Source: Desulfurococcaceae archaeon AG1 (lineage in GTDB: Archaea > Thermoproteota > Thermoprotei_A > Sulfolobales > AG1). Taken from it: a stretch of DNA of 64,000 nt. The stretch covers positions 1 through 64,000 of the forward strand of contig BEWT01000001.1 in NCBI GenBank assembly GCA_003116855.1, read 5' to 3'. The notes under the pieces are model-generated. The model ran no database searches and was not told the DNA's origin. It saw only the letters and a program-made list of their open reading frames with translations. Positions 26,162 to 36,038 of this stretch are shown piece by piece; the stretch's first letter is position 1; each line of letters begins with the position of its first letter. The translations under genes were made by a program, and so were the position numbers.

Positions 26162-28657
26162 TTGAAGGGGCTGCCCCTCAAGACTGGAAGGGATTTCGTA
26201 TTTCCTGGGTATAAGGTTAGGTATGCTAGGGAGTATTGGTTTAAGATAAGACATGCCGATATATATATAAGAACCGATGTTATTTCCAGAAGCATTAGAG
26301 GTAGGGTTGTCCACTATATAGAGATGATCGATGATAGGGGCTATATAGAGCTGGACGCGGTTGACATGTCTCTAAAGGCTGTTAGGATCAATGGATCCGA
26401 GGCTAAGTATAGTTATGATGGTTCAAAGATCACTATAATGATCCCGAGGGGTCTTGGAAATAATTTCCAGGTAGAGATCTTATACGAATCAAAGCCAATC
26501 AAGGGACTCCACTTTGTACTGCCTAAGAGTAATGACGATTACCCACAGATGTGGAGCCAGGGTGAGGCTGAGGATACTAGATACTGGATCCCTATATATG
26601 ACTATCCTAACATGAGGCTAACCTGGACCCTTACAGCTGAGGTTCCAAGCATCTATAGTGTTGTGAGTAACGGTGATCTCTTGTCTGTTGAGGATATCGG
26701 TGATGGTTATAAGAGATGGAGATATAGAATGGATCATCCAATGCCTTCATATCTAATAGCACTAGCGGTCGGTGTTTTCGACGAGGCCGAAGAGGTTGTC
26801 GATGGTATAAAGCTCAGATATCTCGTCCCCAAAGGAATGGGTGGGTTTATTAAGAACTCCTTCTCAAAAACCCCCGATATGATTAGATTCTTCAACGAAT
26901 ACCTAGGCGTTAGATATCCATATAGATCCTATACACAGGTGTGTGTTAAAGAGTTCATAGTAGGCGGTATGGAAAACGTGACAGCAACCTTTCTAACGGA
27001 CTTAACACTCCACGATGATATAGCCCATAAGGAGTTCTCATCAGATCCTCTGGTTGCCCACGAGCTAGCCCACCAGTGGTTCGGGGATCTTGTTACATGT
27101 AAGGATTGGAGCAACATATGGCTTAACGAGAGCTTTGCAACATACCTCGAAGCCCTTTATACGAGGAAGGATAAGGGTGAGGATGAATTTATATATGAGC
27201 TTTATAGCGATCTGAAATCGTATCTCGAGGAGTATAGTAAGAGGTATTCTAGACCTATAGTTATGAGGATATATAGGGATCCAGACGAGCTCTTCGATTC
27301 ACACTCATATCCAAAGGGAGCCCTGGTTCTACACACGCTGAGGAATATCGTTGGTGAATCTAAGTTTAGGGAGGCTCTGAAGAGCTATCTCTCTAAATAT
27401 GGTTTTGGGAATACAGATACAGAGGATCTTAGAAAGGTCTTTGAGGAAGTGAGTGGAAAGGATCTCGAGTGGTTTTTCGATCAATATGTCTATAGCTCCG
27501 GACACCCGGTCATAAGTGTGAAGGGAGAGTATGAGCCTAGGGATAGGATTCTCAAGATCTCTATAAAACAGGTTCAGGGTCAGGATAGCCTTGAAACCTA
27601 CAGGATACCCCTAAGACTGCTGATAAGATTCCCCAACAGTGTTATTGAGAGAAAAATGATGCTTGAAGAGAGGGAGAGAACGATCTTCTTAGAAGCTGAG
27701 GAGCCTCCTAAATATATATGCCCCAACCCTGATTTCGATGCATTCGCCGTCTACGAGGTTGACGAGGATGTTGAGATCCTTGGGAACATGTTAGAAGATC
27801 CTCATGTCTTCTGTAAATTGCTAGCAATAGAGGGGCTGTCTAAAAAGACAGGCTCGAGGGTAGTCGAAATCCTTGCCAAAGCTCTTGAGAGGGAGAGCTT
27901 CTGGGGTGTTCAGGCAGAGATAGCTAGGGCTCTTGGAAAAGTGGGTGGGGAGGATGCAAAGAAAGCCTTGATCGATGCTCTGAAGAAGATCGATAATCCG
28001 AGATCCAGGAGAGCTATTGTGGAAGCCCTGGGCAACTTTAGAGGCGATGAGGAGGTTGCGAAAACACTTCTAGGGATCTTGAGCAATCCTAACGAGACAT
28101 ACTATGTTAGGGCTTCGGCAGCAACATCCCTCGGTAAGACTAGGATCGGCTGGGCGTTCAACGAGCTTGTGAAATACCTAGATACACCAAGCCACGCAGA
28201 GATCATTACAAGAGGGGTTCTTCAAGGGCTTGCCAATATTGGTGGGGATGATAGTCTCAAAGTGATCCTGAGATACCTTGAGCGTGATAAACACACAATG
28301 GTTAGGGTAGCAGCAGCATCATCTCTCGGGAAGTTCCCTGGGAGGAGGGAGGTTGTTGAGAAGCTCATAGAGATCCTTAGAACAGATCCGAGCCATAGGG
28401 TTAGGATAGCAGCCATATCATCTATGGAAGAGCTAAAGAACCCAGAGTTCCTAGAAGTCCTTGGAGAGGCTGCGGAAAAAGATCCCGTGGGTTTTGTTAG
28501 AAGAAGGGCTAGAGAGGCTGCAAAAAGGATAAGAGATCATATGGAGAAGGGTACAGAGTACAAACAGCTAAGAGAAGAGGTTGAGAAACTCAGAGAGGAG
28601 AGTAAAAGGATTATTGAGAGGATAGAGAGATACGAAGCAAAAGGGGCCGGTGTATAG
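26162..28657 (+). CDS. M1 family aminopeptidase with C-terminal HEAT repeats
   Basis: M1 aminopeptidases remove N-terminal residues from peptides, usually downstream of the proteasome. The 831-residue protein has the N-terminal beta domain, the exopeptidase motif VGGMENVTATF (GxMEN form) near 265, and the zinc motif HELAH at His300-His304 with the third ligand Glu in WLNESFA. From about residue 540 the chain changes to repeated helix pairs (VEALGNFRGDEEVAKTL and similar, about seven copies), typical of HEAT or PBS-lyase-type repeats, and ends in a charged coiled coil. This repeat tail replaces the usual C-terminal arch domain. The start is TTG at 26162. The nucleotidyltransferase gene begins at or just after its stop. 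Confidence 0.9.
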   Translation: MKGLPLKTGRDFVFPGYKVRYAREYWFKIRHADIYIRTDVISRSIRGRVVHYIEMIDDRGYIELDAVDMSLKAVRINGSEAKYSYDGSKITIMIPRGLGNNFQVEILYESKPIKGLHFVLPKSNDDYPQMWSQGEAEDTRYWIPIYDYPNMRLTWTLTAEVPSIYSVVSNGDLLSVEDIGDGYKRWRYRMDHPMPSYLIALAVGVFDEAEEVVDGIKLRYLVPKGMGGFIKNSFSKTPDMIRFFNEYLGVRYPYRSYTQVCVKEFIVGGMENVTATFLTDLTLHDDIAHKEFSSDPLVAHELAHQWFGDLVTCKDWSNIWLNESFATYLEALYTRKDKGEDEFIYELYSDLKSYLEEYSKRYSRPIVMRIYRDPDELFDSHSYPKGALVLHTLRNIVGESKFREALKSYLSKYGFGNTDTEDLRKVFEEVSGKDLEWFFDQYVYSSGHPVISVKGEYEPRDRILKISIKQVQGQDSLETYRIPLRLLIRFPNSVIERKMMLEERERTIFLEAEEPPKYICPNPDFDAFAVYEVDEDVEILGNMLEDPHVFCKLLAIEGLSKKTGSRVVEILAKALERESFWGVQAEIARALGKVGGEDAKKALIDALKKIDNPRSRRAIVEALGNFRGDEEVAKTLLGILSNPNETYYVRASAATSLGKTRIGWAFNELVKYLDTPSHAEIITRGVLQGLANIGGDDSLKVILRYLERDKHTMVRVAAASSLGKFPGRREVVEKLIEILRTDPSHRVRIAAISSMEELKNPEFLEVLGEAAEKDPVGFVRRRAREAAKRIRDHMEKGTEYKQLREEVEKLREESKRIIERIERYEAKGAGV

Positions 28658-28658
28658 C

Positions 28659-29903
28659 ATGCAGATGGTCATACTAGCTGGAGGGAAGGGTGAAAGACTT
28701 AAACCAATAACAGATACAAGACCCAAGCCGATGATCATTGTTGCTGGCAAGACTATCATGGAAAGACTTATCGAGGCCGGCTATAGAGAGGGAATTAGGA
28801 GGTTTGTTGTTGTCACAGGCTATATGTCCGATCTTCTATCAAAACATGTGGGAGAGATAGCCGAGAGACTAGGAGTAGAGGTTGAGACTGTAAGGCAGAA
28901 AGAGGAGAAGGGAAGCGGTGATGCTCTTCTAACAGCCTCAAGCCGTATCTCTGAAGAGAGCATTGTAGTCTATGGAGATCTATTGATAGACGATAGCGTT
29001 ATAAAGAAGGTAGTAAGCTCCAGAGCCCCACTAATAGTTGGTGTCCGCCATAAAGAACCCTGGAACTATGGTGTTATAGTTGAGAGATCCGGAGAAGCGG
29101 TGAAAATAATTGAAAAACCAGACCCCTCGGAAGTGAAGGGCGAGACTCTTGTCAACGCTGGTATCTATGTGCTAAGCCCTGATATGGTTAGACATGTTGA
29201 GAAAATCCAAGAATCGCCGAGAGGAGAGATAGAGCTGACAGACCTGGTCGAGATACTACATAGAGAGGGTAGAGGTTTGAAAGTGATGAGCATAGATAGC
29301 AGTGAATGGATGGATATAGGGAGACCATGGGATGTTTTAGAGGCTAACAAGAGGGTTATAGAGAAAATACACGAGAAAACAGTCCTAGGAGAAGTTGAAG
29401 GTAGCGTTACTATAAAAGGCCCTGTATATATAGGTAGGGGAGCAAGAGTAAAGGGGCATACTTACATAGAGGGCCCTGTATATATAGATGAAGGAGCCCA
29501 GGTGGGTCCTAACGCCTATATCAGACCATTCACCTATATTGGTAAAAACGCAGTAGTGGGCTTCTCTGTAGAGGTTAAGGCTAGTGTTGTATTCGAGGGT
29601 GCTAAAATGCCCCATCTAAGCTATGTGGGGGATTCTGTTATATGTGAGAAGGTCAACCTAGGTGCTGGTACGATAATAGCCAACTTTAGATTCGACGAGC
29701 AGCCTGTTAAAGTATGGGTTAAGGGTTCTAGGATAAGTAGCGGGAGGGTTAAGCTGGGAGCGTTTATAGGGGGTTATGTGAAGACGGGTGTGAATTCATC
29801 CATACTACCCGGGGTTAAGATTGGTGCCTACTCAATAATATATCCAGGGGTTGTTGTCTCTAAAGATGTGGAGTATGGTGGGGTTGTTAAATCATCGATA
29901 TAA
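28659..29903 (+). CDS. Sugar-1-phosphate nucleotidyltransferase with left-handed beta-helix domain
   Basis: The protein joins a sugar-1-phosphate to a nucleotide to give an NDP-sugar. The N-terminal domain carries the signature LAGGKGERLKPITDTRPKPM and the metal-site block VYGDLLIDD near residue 105. From about residue 235 hexapeptide repeats (IKGPVYIGRGARV, YIEGPVYIDEGAQV) form a beta helix that may carry an acetyltransferase site, as in GlmU-like enzymes of Sulfolobales. Sugar specificity (glucose, GlcNAc or mannose) is not readable. I chose ATG at 28659, one base after the aminopeptidase stop; a GTG at 28650 would overlap that gene. The product could feed TreT or surface glycosylation (inference). 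Confidence 0.82.
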   Translation: MQMVILAGGKGERLKPITDTRPKPMIIVAGKTIMERLIEAGYREGIRRFVVVTGYMSDLLSKHVGEIAERLGVEVETVRQKEEKGSGDALLTASSRISEESIVVYGDLLIDDSVIKKVVSSRAPLIVGVRHKEPWNYGVIVERSGEAVKIIEKPDPSEVKGETLVNAGIYVLSPDMVRHVEKIQESPRGEIELTDLVEILHREGRGLKVMSIDSSEWMDIGRPWDVLEANKRVIEKIHEKTVLGEVEGSVTIKGPVYIGRGARVKGHTYIEGPVYIDEGAQVGPNAYIRPFTYIGKNAVVGFSVEVKASVVFEGAKMPHLSYVGDSVICEKVNLGAGTIIANFRFDEQPVKVWVKGSRISSGRVKLGAFIGGYVKTGVNSSILPGVKIGAYSIIYPGVVVSKDVEYGGVVKSSI

Positions 29904-29917
29904 AACGATAATAATGG

Positions 29918-30691
29918 TTAGCTTCTCTTCTCTTCTTCCTTATCGATCTCTTTTATAACATCCCTTATAATATCCTTTAGCTTTGCATCGCTTTTGATCT
30001 TCTGCCTGGGCCTAGCCCTCCTGATAAGAACCTCTAGCAATTGATCCTCATACGGGACGCCTATAAATTCAACCCTACCATTAATGGCTATCGAGGGAAC
30101 CGAGCTTACAGCATATCTCTGCGCTATATCCATGTTCTCGTAGGCCTCAACAACTATCGACACAATGTTGTTAAGACCGGCTCTATGCGATTCGAATGCA
30201 AACATGTTGGCCATGAGAACTGCGTATGGGCAGTAGGGGCATGAGGGTGTTACGATCGTTTCGATCACAACGTCCCCAGGGATCTTCTTTATCCCTTCTA
30301 TCGTTTCTCTACTAAGTCCGCTCTCCCCCTGGCTTATCCTTATTACGGTCTCGACGAATGCTCTGATCTCCTCTCCAGCAGGGATTCCATAATACCTTAT
30401 AGCACCATCTAGAAGCAGTATGGTTGGGTATCTATTCACATTATATTTCTTCACCTCATCGGTATCAACCTCCTCCTCGTAGATCCTGAGGTCGATCAGC
30501 TTCTTCCCACCAACCTCTGGCGCCTCGTCTCTTATTGTCTCGAGCATCTGCCTAGTCTGTTTGCAAAAATCACATCTATCGCTTAGGAATAGCATAAGGG
30601 TGACTGTTCCTTTCATATCGCTTAGAGCTTCTCTGAGAGCCTGTCTCTCATACTCATCAAAATCAGTCTTAAACCCGTAAAATACTGCCAT
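29918..30691 (-). CDS. pdo: Protein disulfide oxidoreductase, two thioredoxin folds
   Basis: PDO makes and rearranges disulfides in the cytoplasm of hyperthermophiles, where intracellular disulfides are common. The 257-residue protein has two thioredoxin folds, each with a redox CxxC: Cys40-Cys43 (CDFC) and Cys151-Cys154 (CPYC). Each fold has its cis-proline block (VNRYPTILLL and VSSVPSIAIN). The tail is charged and helical. The start is ATG at 30691, with a TATA-like CTTATAAG about 40 bases upstream. It stands alone, convergent with the nucleotidyltransferase. Confidence 0.92.
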   Translation of the reverse strand: MAVFYGFKTDFDEYERQALREALSDMKGTVTLMLFLSDRCDFCKQTRQMLETIRDEAPEVGGKKLIDLRIYEEEVDTDEVKKYNVNRYPTILLLDGAIRYYGIPAGEEIRAFVETVIRISQGESGLSRETIEGIKKIPGDVVIETIVTPSCPYCPYAVLMANMFAFESHRAGLNNIVSIVVEAYENMDIAQRYAVSSVPSIAINGRVEFIGVPYEDQLLEVLIRRARPRQKIKSDAKLKDIIRDVIKEIDKEEEKRS

Positions 30692-30830
30692 CCTACTGCT
30701 ACACCTCTTAATATCTCTACTCTCCGGCTTATAAGCGATAGATCACGGGTCTAGAAGGCTGGCAATACTCTTCTTCTCTACACGATCTCCCAACGGGCTC
30801 TTGGTCTGGCTAAAGAAAACATGGTTAGGT

Positions 30831-31553
30831 TTATAGATTGTGGTGGAAAAGATCATATATAGATCTGTTGACTCTAAGCTGATCCTTGTTGATCACTATT
30901 TTCCCAGCGAGATCATATACCCGACTAACTTTTTCAAGGATCACGGCATCGCTTGTCGCCACGGCTCCTCCCTCGTTAACCATAGATCTCTCGAGATCTA
31001 TGATCCTCCTGTCAGCCTTATTATCAACCACACCACTCACATCTGCTGAGAGTGTTTTTTTCATCATATCCTCTGCATGTGCAAGTATGCTGAGGCTCAT
31101 TGGAGCTTTTCTATCTATAACGAGATATATCTTTCTAGGCTTAAGCAGCATTAGATGATCCGTGATGAGCCCTAGGGCCTCTGCAACTCTCCCCTTTTTC
31201 CCTCTCCAATATCTAGAACCTCCGAGATCTCTCACGAAGCCATCGTCGCATAGGTATAGGCATTCGCCTTCTAGGAATGCTATTATTGTTGTGCATACGT
31301 TGAGAAGATCTATTATGAGGGGGATTCCGCGGATCTCGTTGTTTGAGATAGAACTCCTAAGGATCTTTAACGAATACGCACTATCATGAACACATCTTAG
31401 GAGAAGGGATCTCTCAGCCCTGCTGAGGAGATATCTAGACACCACAAGATCTAGCGAAGGTTTTCTAGGATATCCTCTGTCTAATAGGTATCTATAATCT
31501 CTGGCAGCCTCGAGCACTCTATGGTCAAGACTGCTGCATTTCTCTAACAACAT
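30831..31553 (-). CDS. DUF434-family protein
   Basis: The 240-residue protein matches the DUF434/DUF5616 arrangement: an N-terminal helical part (LEAARDYRYLLDRGYPRK) and a C-terminal part with VDNKADRRI and GGAVATSDAVI. The GIPLIIDLLNVCTTI segment and later acidic residues resemble a nucleotide- or RNA-processing fold related to PIN or NYN nucleases; this is inference, and no catalytic set is proved. The ATG lies inside the 3' end of alaS (29-base overlap), so its translation is tied to the synthetase. Confidence 0.72.
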   Translation of the reverse strand: MLLEKCSSLDHRVLEAARDYRYLLDRGYPRKPSLDLVVSRYLLSRAERSLLLRCVHDSAYSLKILRSSISNNEIRGIPLIIDLLNVCTTIIAFLEGECLYLCDDGFVRDLGGSRYWRGKKGRVAEALGLITDHLMLLKPRKIYLVIDRKAPMSLSILAHAEDMMKKTLSADVSGVVDNKADRRIIDLERSMVNEGGAVATSDAVILEKVSRVYDLAGKIVINKDQLRVNRSIYDLFHHNL

Positions 31554-34263
31554 TTCTAAGAACCCTTAGTATTGTATCAGCATCAGCCCTGATCCTCCCA
31601 GTAGCATGGGAGCTACTACCCCCTCCCCTACCACCAAGGATCCTAGAGATCCTGTCCACAAGACTGTTAGCAGCTATTTTGCTCAATATATCCCTTGATA
31701 CAGAGACCTCTATGTTGCTTTCATCGCCCGACTGTACTATCATAAGGGCTATGTAGCCTTCATCCTGGCTCAGGATCTTTAGGATCTCTCTCCCACCCTC
31801 GATCTCTGGTGGGTTTGTTATAACATATAGCTTCGCTATACCTATGCTCTCAGCAGCCCCTCTAGCCTCTGCTATCTTACTCCTAATCCACTCGGTTCTA
31901 TATGCTGAGAGCGTACCTTTAGCCCTCTCTAGTTGTGTGTTGAGAGCCTCAACCCTTTTCACCAGATCGTCTCGAACGCCCCCGCCAGTTATTCTAGATA
32001 TTCTATCCAGTATATCCTCGTATAGGGACATCTGCTCAGCAGATCTAGTGCCAGCTACGTATTCGAACCTAAGCACGCCGTCAGCGATCCTCTCGACATT
32101 CACTATCTTGAAACCACCTATTTCGCCTGTGTTGGCTAGATGGGTTCCAAAACATGCCTCAGCATCCCAGTCATCGATCTCAACTATCCTTAGGATCTTC
32201 TCTTGGGGGACTCCTCCTTGATATATCGAGTACCCATACTTATTCTCAGCATCATACCTATCCATATATTTGACTCTCACAGGCCTCCTTTCATCAATGA
32301 TCTTGTTGACAGCAGCTTCTATCTTCTTTACATCCTCTCTTCCTATAGATAGGTGATGGGTTACGTCAAGCCTGCCCTTCTCCTCCGTCTTCTCGGCTCC
32401 TGCTTGCCACACATGATCCCCATAGATCTTTCTAAGGGCTCCCAGTAGCGCGTGTGTTGCTGTATGGTGTCTCATTATCCTATACCTTCTCTCCCAATCA
32501 ATAACCCCCTCGGCCTTAGAGCCAACAAGATCTTCTGGTAACCTTCCATCAACCCTATGTATGACTACATCGCCTATTTTGAATACATCTGTAACACGTA
32601 CCCTGAGATCCCCTATGACTAGAAGCCCAGTATCGTTTCTTTGTCCTCCTCCTGTTGGATAGAAGCATGTTGCGTCGAGGATCACAAGATCTCCTCTGAT
32701 CCCCTTGATCTCTGCTGAGAAGCTCCTCATATATGGGTCTTCATGGAACAGTCTCCTGGTCGGGCTGAACCTCGATGCCCACTCAGCGATCTCCTTATCG
32801 ATCTCCTCTTTCTTTTTAACAGGCGCTCTCATATGCCTTGAGGCTACTATTGAGTAGAAGTTATGCGGCAATGCGATCTCCACTCCTCTGCTCCTCATCT
32901 CCTCCTCAACTATCTCAGGAGGCACACCATGGCTGTCATAGATCTCTACCAGGTCTTCGGTGGAGAGACCTCCCCTCTGGTATCTAGCAATAATGGCTGG
33001 TGCTTTCCTAATAATATCCCTGAATCTTTCTTCTTCTAGTTCTGTGGCTTCTAAGACATACGATCTGGATCTTCTTAGTCTGGGATATAGATCTCCCCAT
33101 CTTCTTATCTGAAGATCCACTAGTTTTACTAAGGACACATCGATCCCAAGCCTTCTAAGCGTCCTCATAGTTCTTCTCGTAACAAGTCTTGCAAGGTAGC
33201 CCTCACCACTGTTGGATGGTACTATCCCGTCGCTTAGCATCAATGCGATTGTCTTGGTATGGTCTATCACAGAATAGACATTGATAGCTCCGCCCAGCTC
33301 CTCTTCAACTGTTTTCTCACTATACCCGGTCTCTCTGGCTATCTCGGAAAACAGGCGCTTGATCGATGAGGGATCTTCGGGATCTATCTTACCAGCCTTC
33401 CTAGAAGCTAGGATCAGGAGATCCCCTCTAGCCTCTGGAATACCAAGTATTCTGTGGAACTCAGACACAAGGTCTCTCCCATAGACAGCGTGGAAAGCTG
33501 TTGGTGATTTTTGAGAGAGCCACGCGATCCTCTCGATGCCGTATCCTGTATCAACTATCTTTAGTGGGAGCTCTACCAGGGTTCCGTCTTCCCTCACCTC
33601 ATATTGCATGAATACCAGTGTAGCAACCTCGAGCCCTCCCACCGTTACCTCTAGGCTGGGCCCCGCGTTGCCTCCACCCTCCCACCAGCTCTCCTTAAAT
33701 GTGAGCTCCTCGTCGGGTACGCCCATTAGGTCTACAAAGAATCTTCTAGCATATTCTACTGTCTCATCTTTCCAGTAGAGATACTTGTCCTTATAGTTAA
33801 ATGCATGGTGTCCTCCCATCGTGAAGTTAGTCATATGTCTTCCAAAGGTTCTGCCAACGTTATCTATATCCTCAAGCCTTATACATGGTTGGGCTATAAC
33901 CAGAGGGTTGGCTGGTGGGGGTACTTTTCCAGAAGTTACATGGGGTTGAAACACTACTATAGATGCTATAGTGAGATACAGATCATCCCTCCATCTCGCA
34001 ACAACAGGAGCAGGCTCTATAACCCTATGTCCTTCTTTCTCAAAAAATCTAAGGAATGTTTCGAGCGCTTTTTCATAGCTAAGCCCAGCTAGCTTGAGAT
34101 CTATGTCGAAGAACCTATACTCGCTGCATGGCGCGTCATTACATGTTTCATGAGACCCTCTGCTCCAGAAGGGTGTAGCACACGATCTACATATGGCTCG
34201 TCTAAACCCATTATCTATAAAATACCTAAGCCTATACTCAGACGGCTCTCCAAGTTTAACCAT
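31525..34263 (-). CDS. alaS: Alanyl-tRNA synthetase (archaeal type)
   Basis: This enzyme charges tRNA(Ala) and edits mischarged tRNA. The 912-residue protein starts with the archaeal N-terminal Cys cluster (CRSCATPFWSRGSHETCNDAPC in pieces near residues 19-45), followed by the class II catalytic core (FQPHVTSGKVPPPANP near 105, MGGHHAFN). The editing domain has HHTATHALL near 617 with the zinc half CFGTHLANTGEIG near 720. A C-terminal oligomerisation part ends GGRGGGSSSHATG, typical of the family. The ATG at 34263 follows a gap of almost 500 bases. The DUF434 gene overlaps its last 29 bases. Confidence 0.97.
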   Translation of the reverse strand: MVKLGEPSEYRLRYFIDNGFRRAICRSCATPFWSRGSHETCNDAPCSEYRFFDIDLKLAGLSYEKALETFLRFFEKEGHRVIEPAPVVARWRDDLYLTIASIVVFQPHVTSGKVPPPANPLVIAQPCIRLEDIDNVGRTFGRHMTNFTMGGHHAFNYKDKYLYWKDETVEYARRFFVDLMGVPDEELTFKESWWEGGGNAGPSLEVTVGGLEVATLVFMQYEVREDGTLVELPLKIVDTGYGIERIAWLSQKSPTAFHAVYGRDLVSEFHRILGIPEARGDLLILASRKAGKIDPEDPSSIKRLFSEIARETGYSEKTVEEELGGAINVYSVIDHTKTIALMLSDGIVPSNSGEGYLARLVTRRTMRTLRRLGIDVSLVKLVDLQIRRWGDLYPRLRRSRSYVLEATELEEERFRDIIRKAPAIIARYQRGGLSTEDLVEIYDSHGVPPEIVEEEMRSRGVEIALPHNFYSIVASRHMRAPVKKKEEIDKEIAEWASRFSPTRRLFHEDPYMRSFSAEIKGIRGDLVILDATCFYPTGGGQRNDTGLLVIGDLRVRVTDVFKIGDVVIHRVDGRLPEDLVGSKAEGVIDWERRYRIMRHHTATHALLGALRKIYGDHVWQAGAEKTEEKGRLDVTHHLSIGREDVKKIEAAVNKIIDERRPVRVKYMDRYDAENKYGYSIYQGGVPQEKILRIVEIDDWDAEACFGTHLANTGEIGGFKIVNVERIADGVLRFEYVAGTRSAEQMSLYEDILDRISRITGGGVRDDLVKRVEALNTQLERAKGTLSAYRTEWIRSKIAEARGAAESIGIAKLYVITNPPEIEGGREILKILSQDEGYIALMIVQSGDESNIEVSVSRDILSKIAANSLVDRISRILGGRGGGSSSHATGRIRADADTILRVLRNVVREMQQS

Positions 34264-34762
34264 AGTAGGTAGCCTAATAATAAGCTAAATGGCGGAAATA
34301 TATATTCCACTCTATTATTCGCCTTTATCGCTAAAATATTCTGTTGATACAAAGCCGAGGAAAGAGCGGTTGGTATCGCGTTATTCAACTACTATGAAAT
34401 CTAGGCTTTGTGGTCACTCTATAACTATGGATCGGATTTCCTAAAGACTCTCAGTTAGACTAGCTGAGAAGAGAAGGCTACGCGAGACATTTAAAAAGAG
34501 CATAAAGGATGCGTAGTTCAAAACTTATTACTAGGTTTTCTAGACGATTCACCAATATGATGTATAACGATCTCAGGTAACGAGATCTAATATAGGATCT
34601 ATTTATTTATTTTAGATGTATATGAATAATAATAAATATAAACATCTTGTTTATGGAAAGTTCTACAGATACCATTAATTCTACGTCTGTCCAGTTTATC
34701 GATCTCCGCCTGAAAGGGATAACTGATATAATAAATTTATAAAATGCGGGGGATAATATAAT
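34264..34762. other. AT-rich intergenic region
   Basis: This gap separates two divergent genes, alaS and the winged-helix-like gene. It holds the promoters at its ends. I found no ORF with a family signature, no tRNA T-arm motif and no C/D box pair inside. Short AT-rich runs around 34600-34645 may matter for promoter melting only. Confidence 0.45.
34735..34744 (+). promoter_or_regulatory. TATA box of the winged-helix-like gene (leaderless type)
   Basis: ATTTATAAAA is centred about 24 bases before the ATG at 34763, so transcription should start on or next to the start codon. Confidence 0.5.
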
Positions 34763-35206
34763 ATGGGAGGAACTGTGCCTGAAAAGAAGAGGGAGGGTAA
34801 AGGCAAGAAAGAGGAGGGATCAAAGAATATTGTGTATGAGGATGAGGATATAGTAGTTATGAGAGCTCCGGACGATGAAGAGCTCATAGATCTCGTTAAG
34901 AAGAAGATCGCAGAAAACGGAAAACCTATATCCTGGAAAGAGCTTAGAACATACTTCAGCGGTCTTGCTGGTGAGGATAGGCTTAGGAAAGTCTTGATAA
35001 AGCTTATAGAGAACGACGAGATCATAGAAATGCCAGACGGTACATTCGCACTACCAGGGATGGAGAAAGGATATATCCCGAGATCCGATGTAAAGAGGGT
35101 AAGACCACTCGCTCCCCGTAAGTTCAAGGCTAGATGGGGCTCTATGGCATCAAGGCTCAGAAGGCTCGGGATCATCGAAGAGAGCGGGACAACAGCGGAA
35201 AACTAG
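34763..35206 (+). CDS. Small basic protein with a winged-helix-like core, function unknown
   Basis: The 147-residue protein begins with a Lys/Glu-rich flexible tail (about 1-24), then a compact helical part (about 35-95: LIDLVKKKIAENGKPISWKELR in pieces, then LRKVLIKLIENDEIIEMPDG) that has the spacing of a winged helix with a beta wing. The C-terminal part is basic (RPLAPRKFKARWG). This suggests nucleic-acid binding, but I recognise no named family. The mRNA is probably leaderless. It stands alone. Confidence 0.6.
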   Translation: MGGTVPEKKREGKGKKEEGSKNIVYEDEDIVVMRAPDDEELIDLVKKKIAENGKPISWKELRTYFSGLAGEDRLRKVLIKLIENDEIIEMPDGTFALPGMEKGYIPRSDVKRVRPLAPRKFKARWGSMASRLRRLGIIEESGTTAEN

Positions 35207-35431
35207 CATAGCTCTGCAAACAGTTACGGATTTCGTTAAGATCTGCATAGCCTGCATTAGCTCTCCTACTAGATCCTTACAATTTTATGATACGTAAACA
35301 TATAGGTAGGTACTTATAATACCTTTATAGCATGTCTGTATATATACACGCAATATAGGCTTGTCAAATCTGTTGTATGCTTAACTAGCCTTCTGATGTG
35401 TATATTTAATGGGTATATCATTGTGAATGAA

Positions 35432-35950
35432 ATGGGATCTGAAGGCTTTGATAGTATTGCTATAGAACCTATGGTAGAGATACCTATAGATGATCCTGAG
35501 TGTGGTTCAGGAGGCTTTATGAGGATCGTGAGGCGAATGGATCCTGTGGCAGGTCCGCAGATTTCTGTAATCGTGATATGTCCAGGGAAAGGATATAAAT
35601 ACTTTGACGAGATACCAGAAAACATAGGTGGCGGGAGAACGCTCGTGATCAGAGTCAATGGGTATGAGGATCTCTCCAGGATTATTATGAAATCAAGAAG
35701 TGCTACTATAATGATCCCTGAGATCGGGCTTATAAGTACTCCTAGATCTGCTGCTGTTGACGAAATACTTACTGTGGATGGTATTCTAGAGAAATACGTA
35801 GATCATTTAGAACCCCTGTGTGAAAACACAGAGAATCCTGTTAAGTGTAGAGAAGTGGTTGAGTGGATGAAGAGGGCTATGAAAGGTGAGGAAAGCTTCA
35901 CACTCATAATAGACGATCCTACTGGGAGATCAACCGAGATCTCTATATAA
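35432..35950 (+). CDS. ZPR1-like protein with degenerate zinc site
   Basis: The C-terminal two thirds match the ZPR1 domain: RVNGYEDLSRIIMKSRSATIMIPEIGL in pieces near residues 70-95, then AAVDEILTVDGILE and the end FTLIIDDPTGRSTEI. ZPR1 in eukaryotes binds elongation factor 1A and helps its folding; the archaeal role is unproved. The zinc part is altered. The first CxxC reads DPEC and the second CPGK, so one cysteine remains in each pair. I chose ATG at 35432 because a TATA-like GTATATTTAA at 35399-35408 lies about 28 bases upstream; starts at 35396 and 35423 are possible. It stands alone on the plus strand. Confidence 0.68.
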   Translation: MGSEGFDSIAIEPMVEIPIDDPECGSGGFMRIVRRMDPVAGPQISVIVICPGKGYKYFDEIPENIGGGRTLVIRVNGYEDLSRIIMKSRSATIMIPEIGLISTPRSAAVDEILTVDGILEKYVDHLEPLCENTENPVKCREVVEWMKRAMKGEESFTLIIDDPTGRSTEISI

Positions 35951-36038
35951 GTATCAGGCTTTAAAAACTGGGGCTATCTACTATTACCTATAGTAACCTC
36001 ATAATAGATCATCTATAACTAAAACATGGTAATAAATT

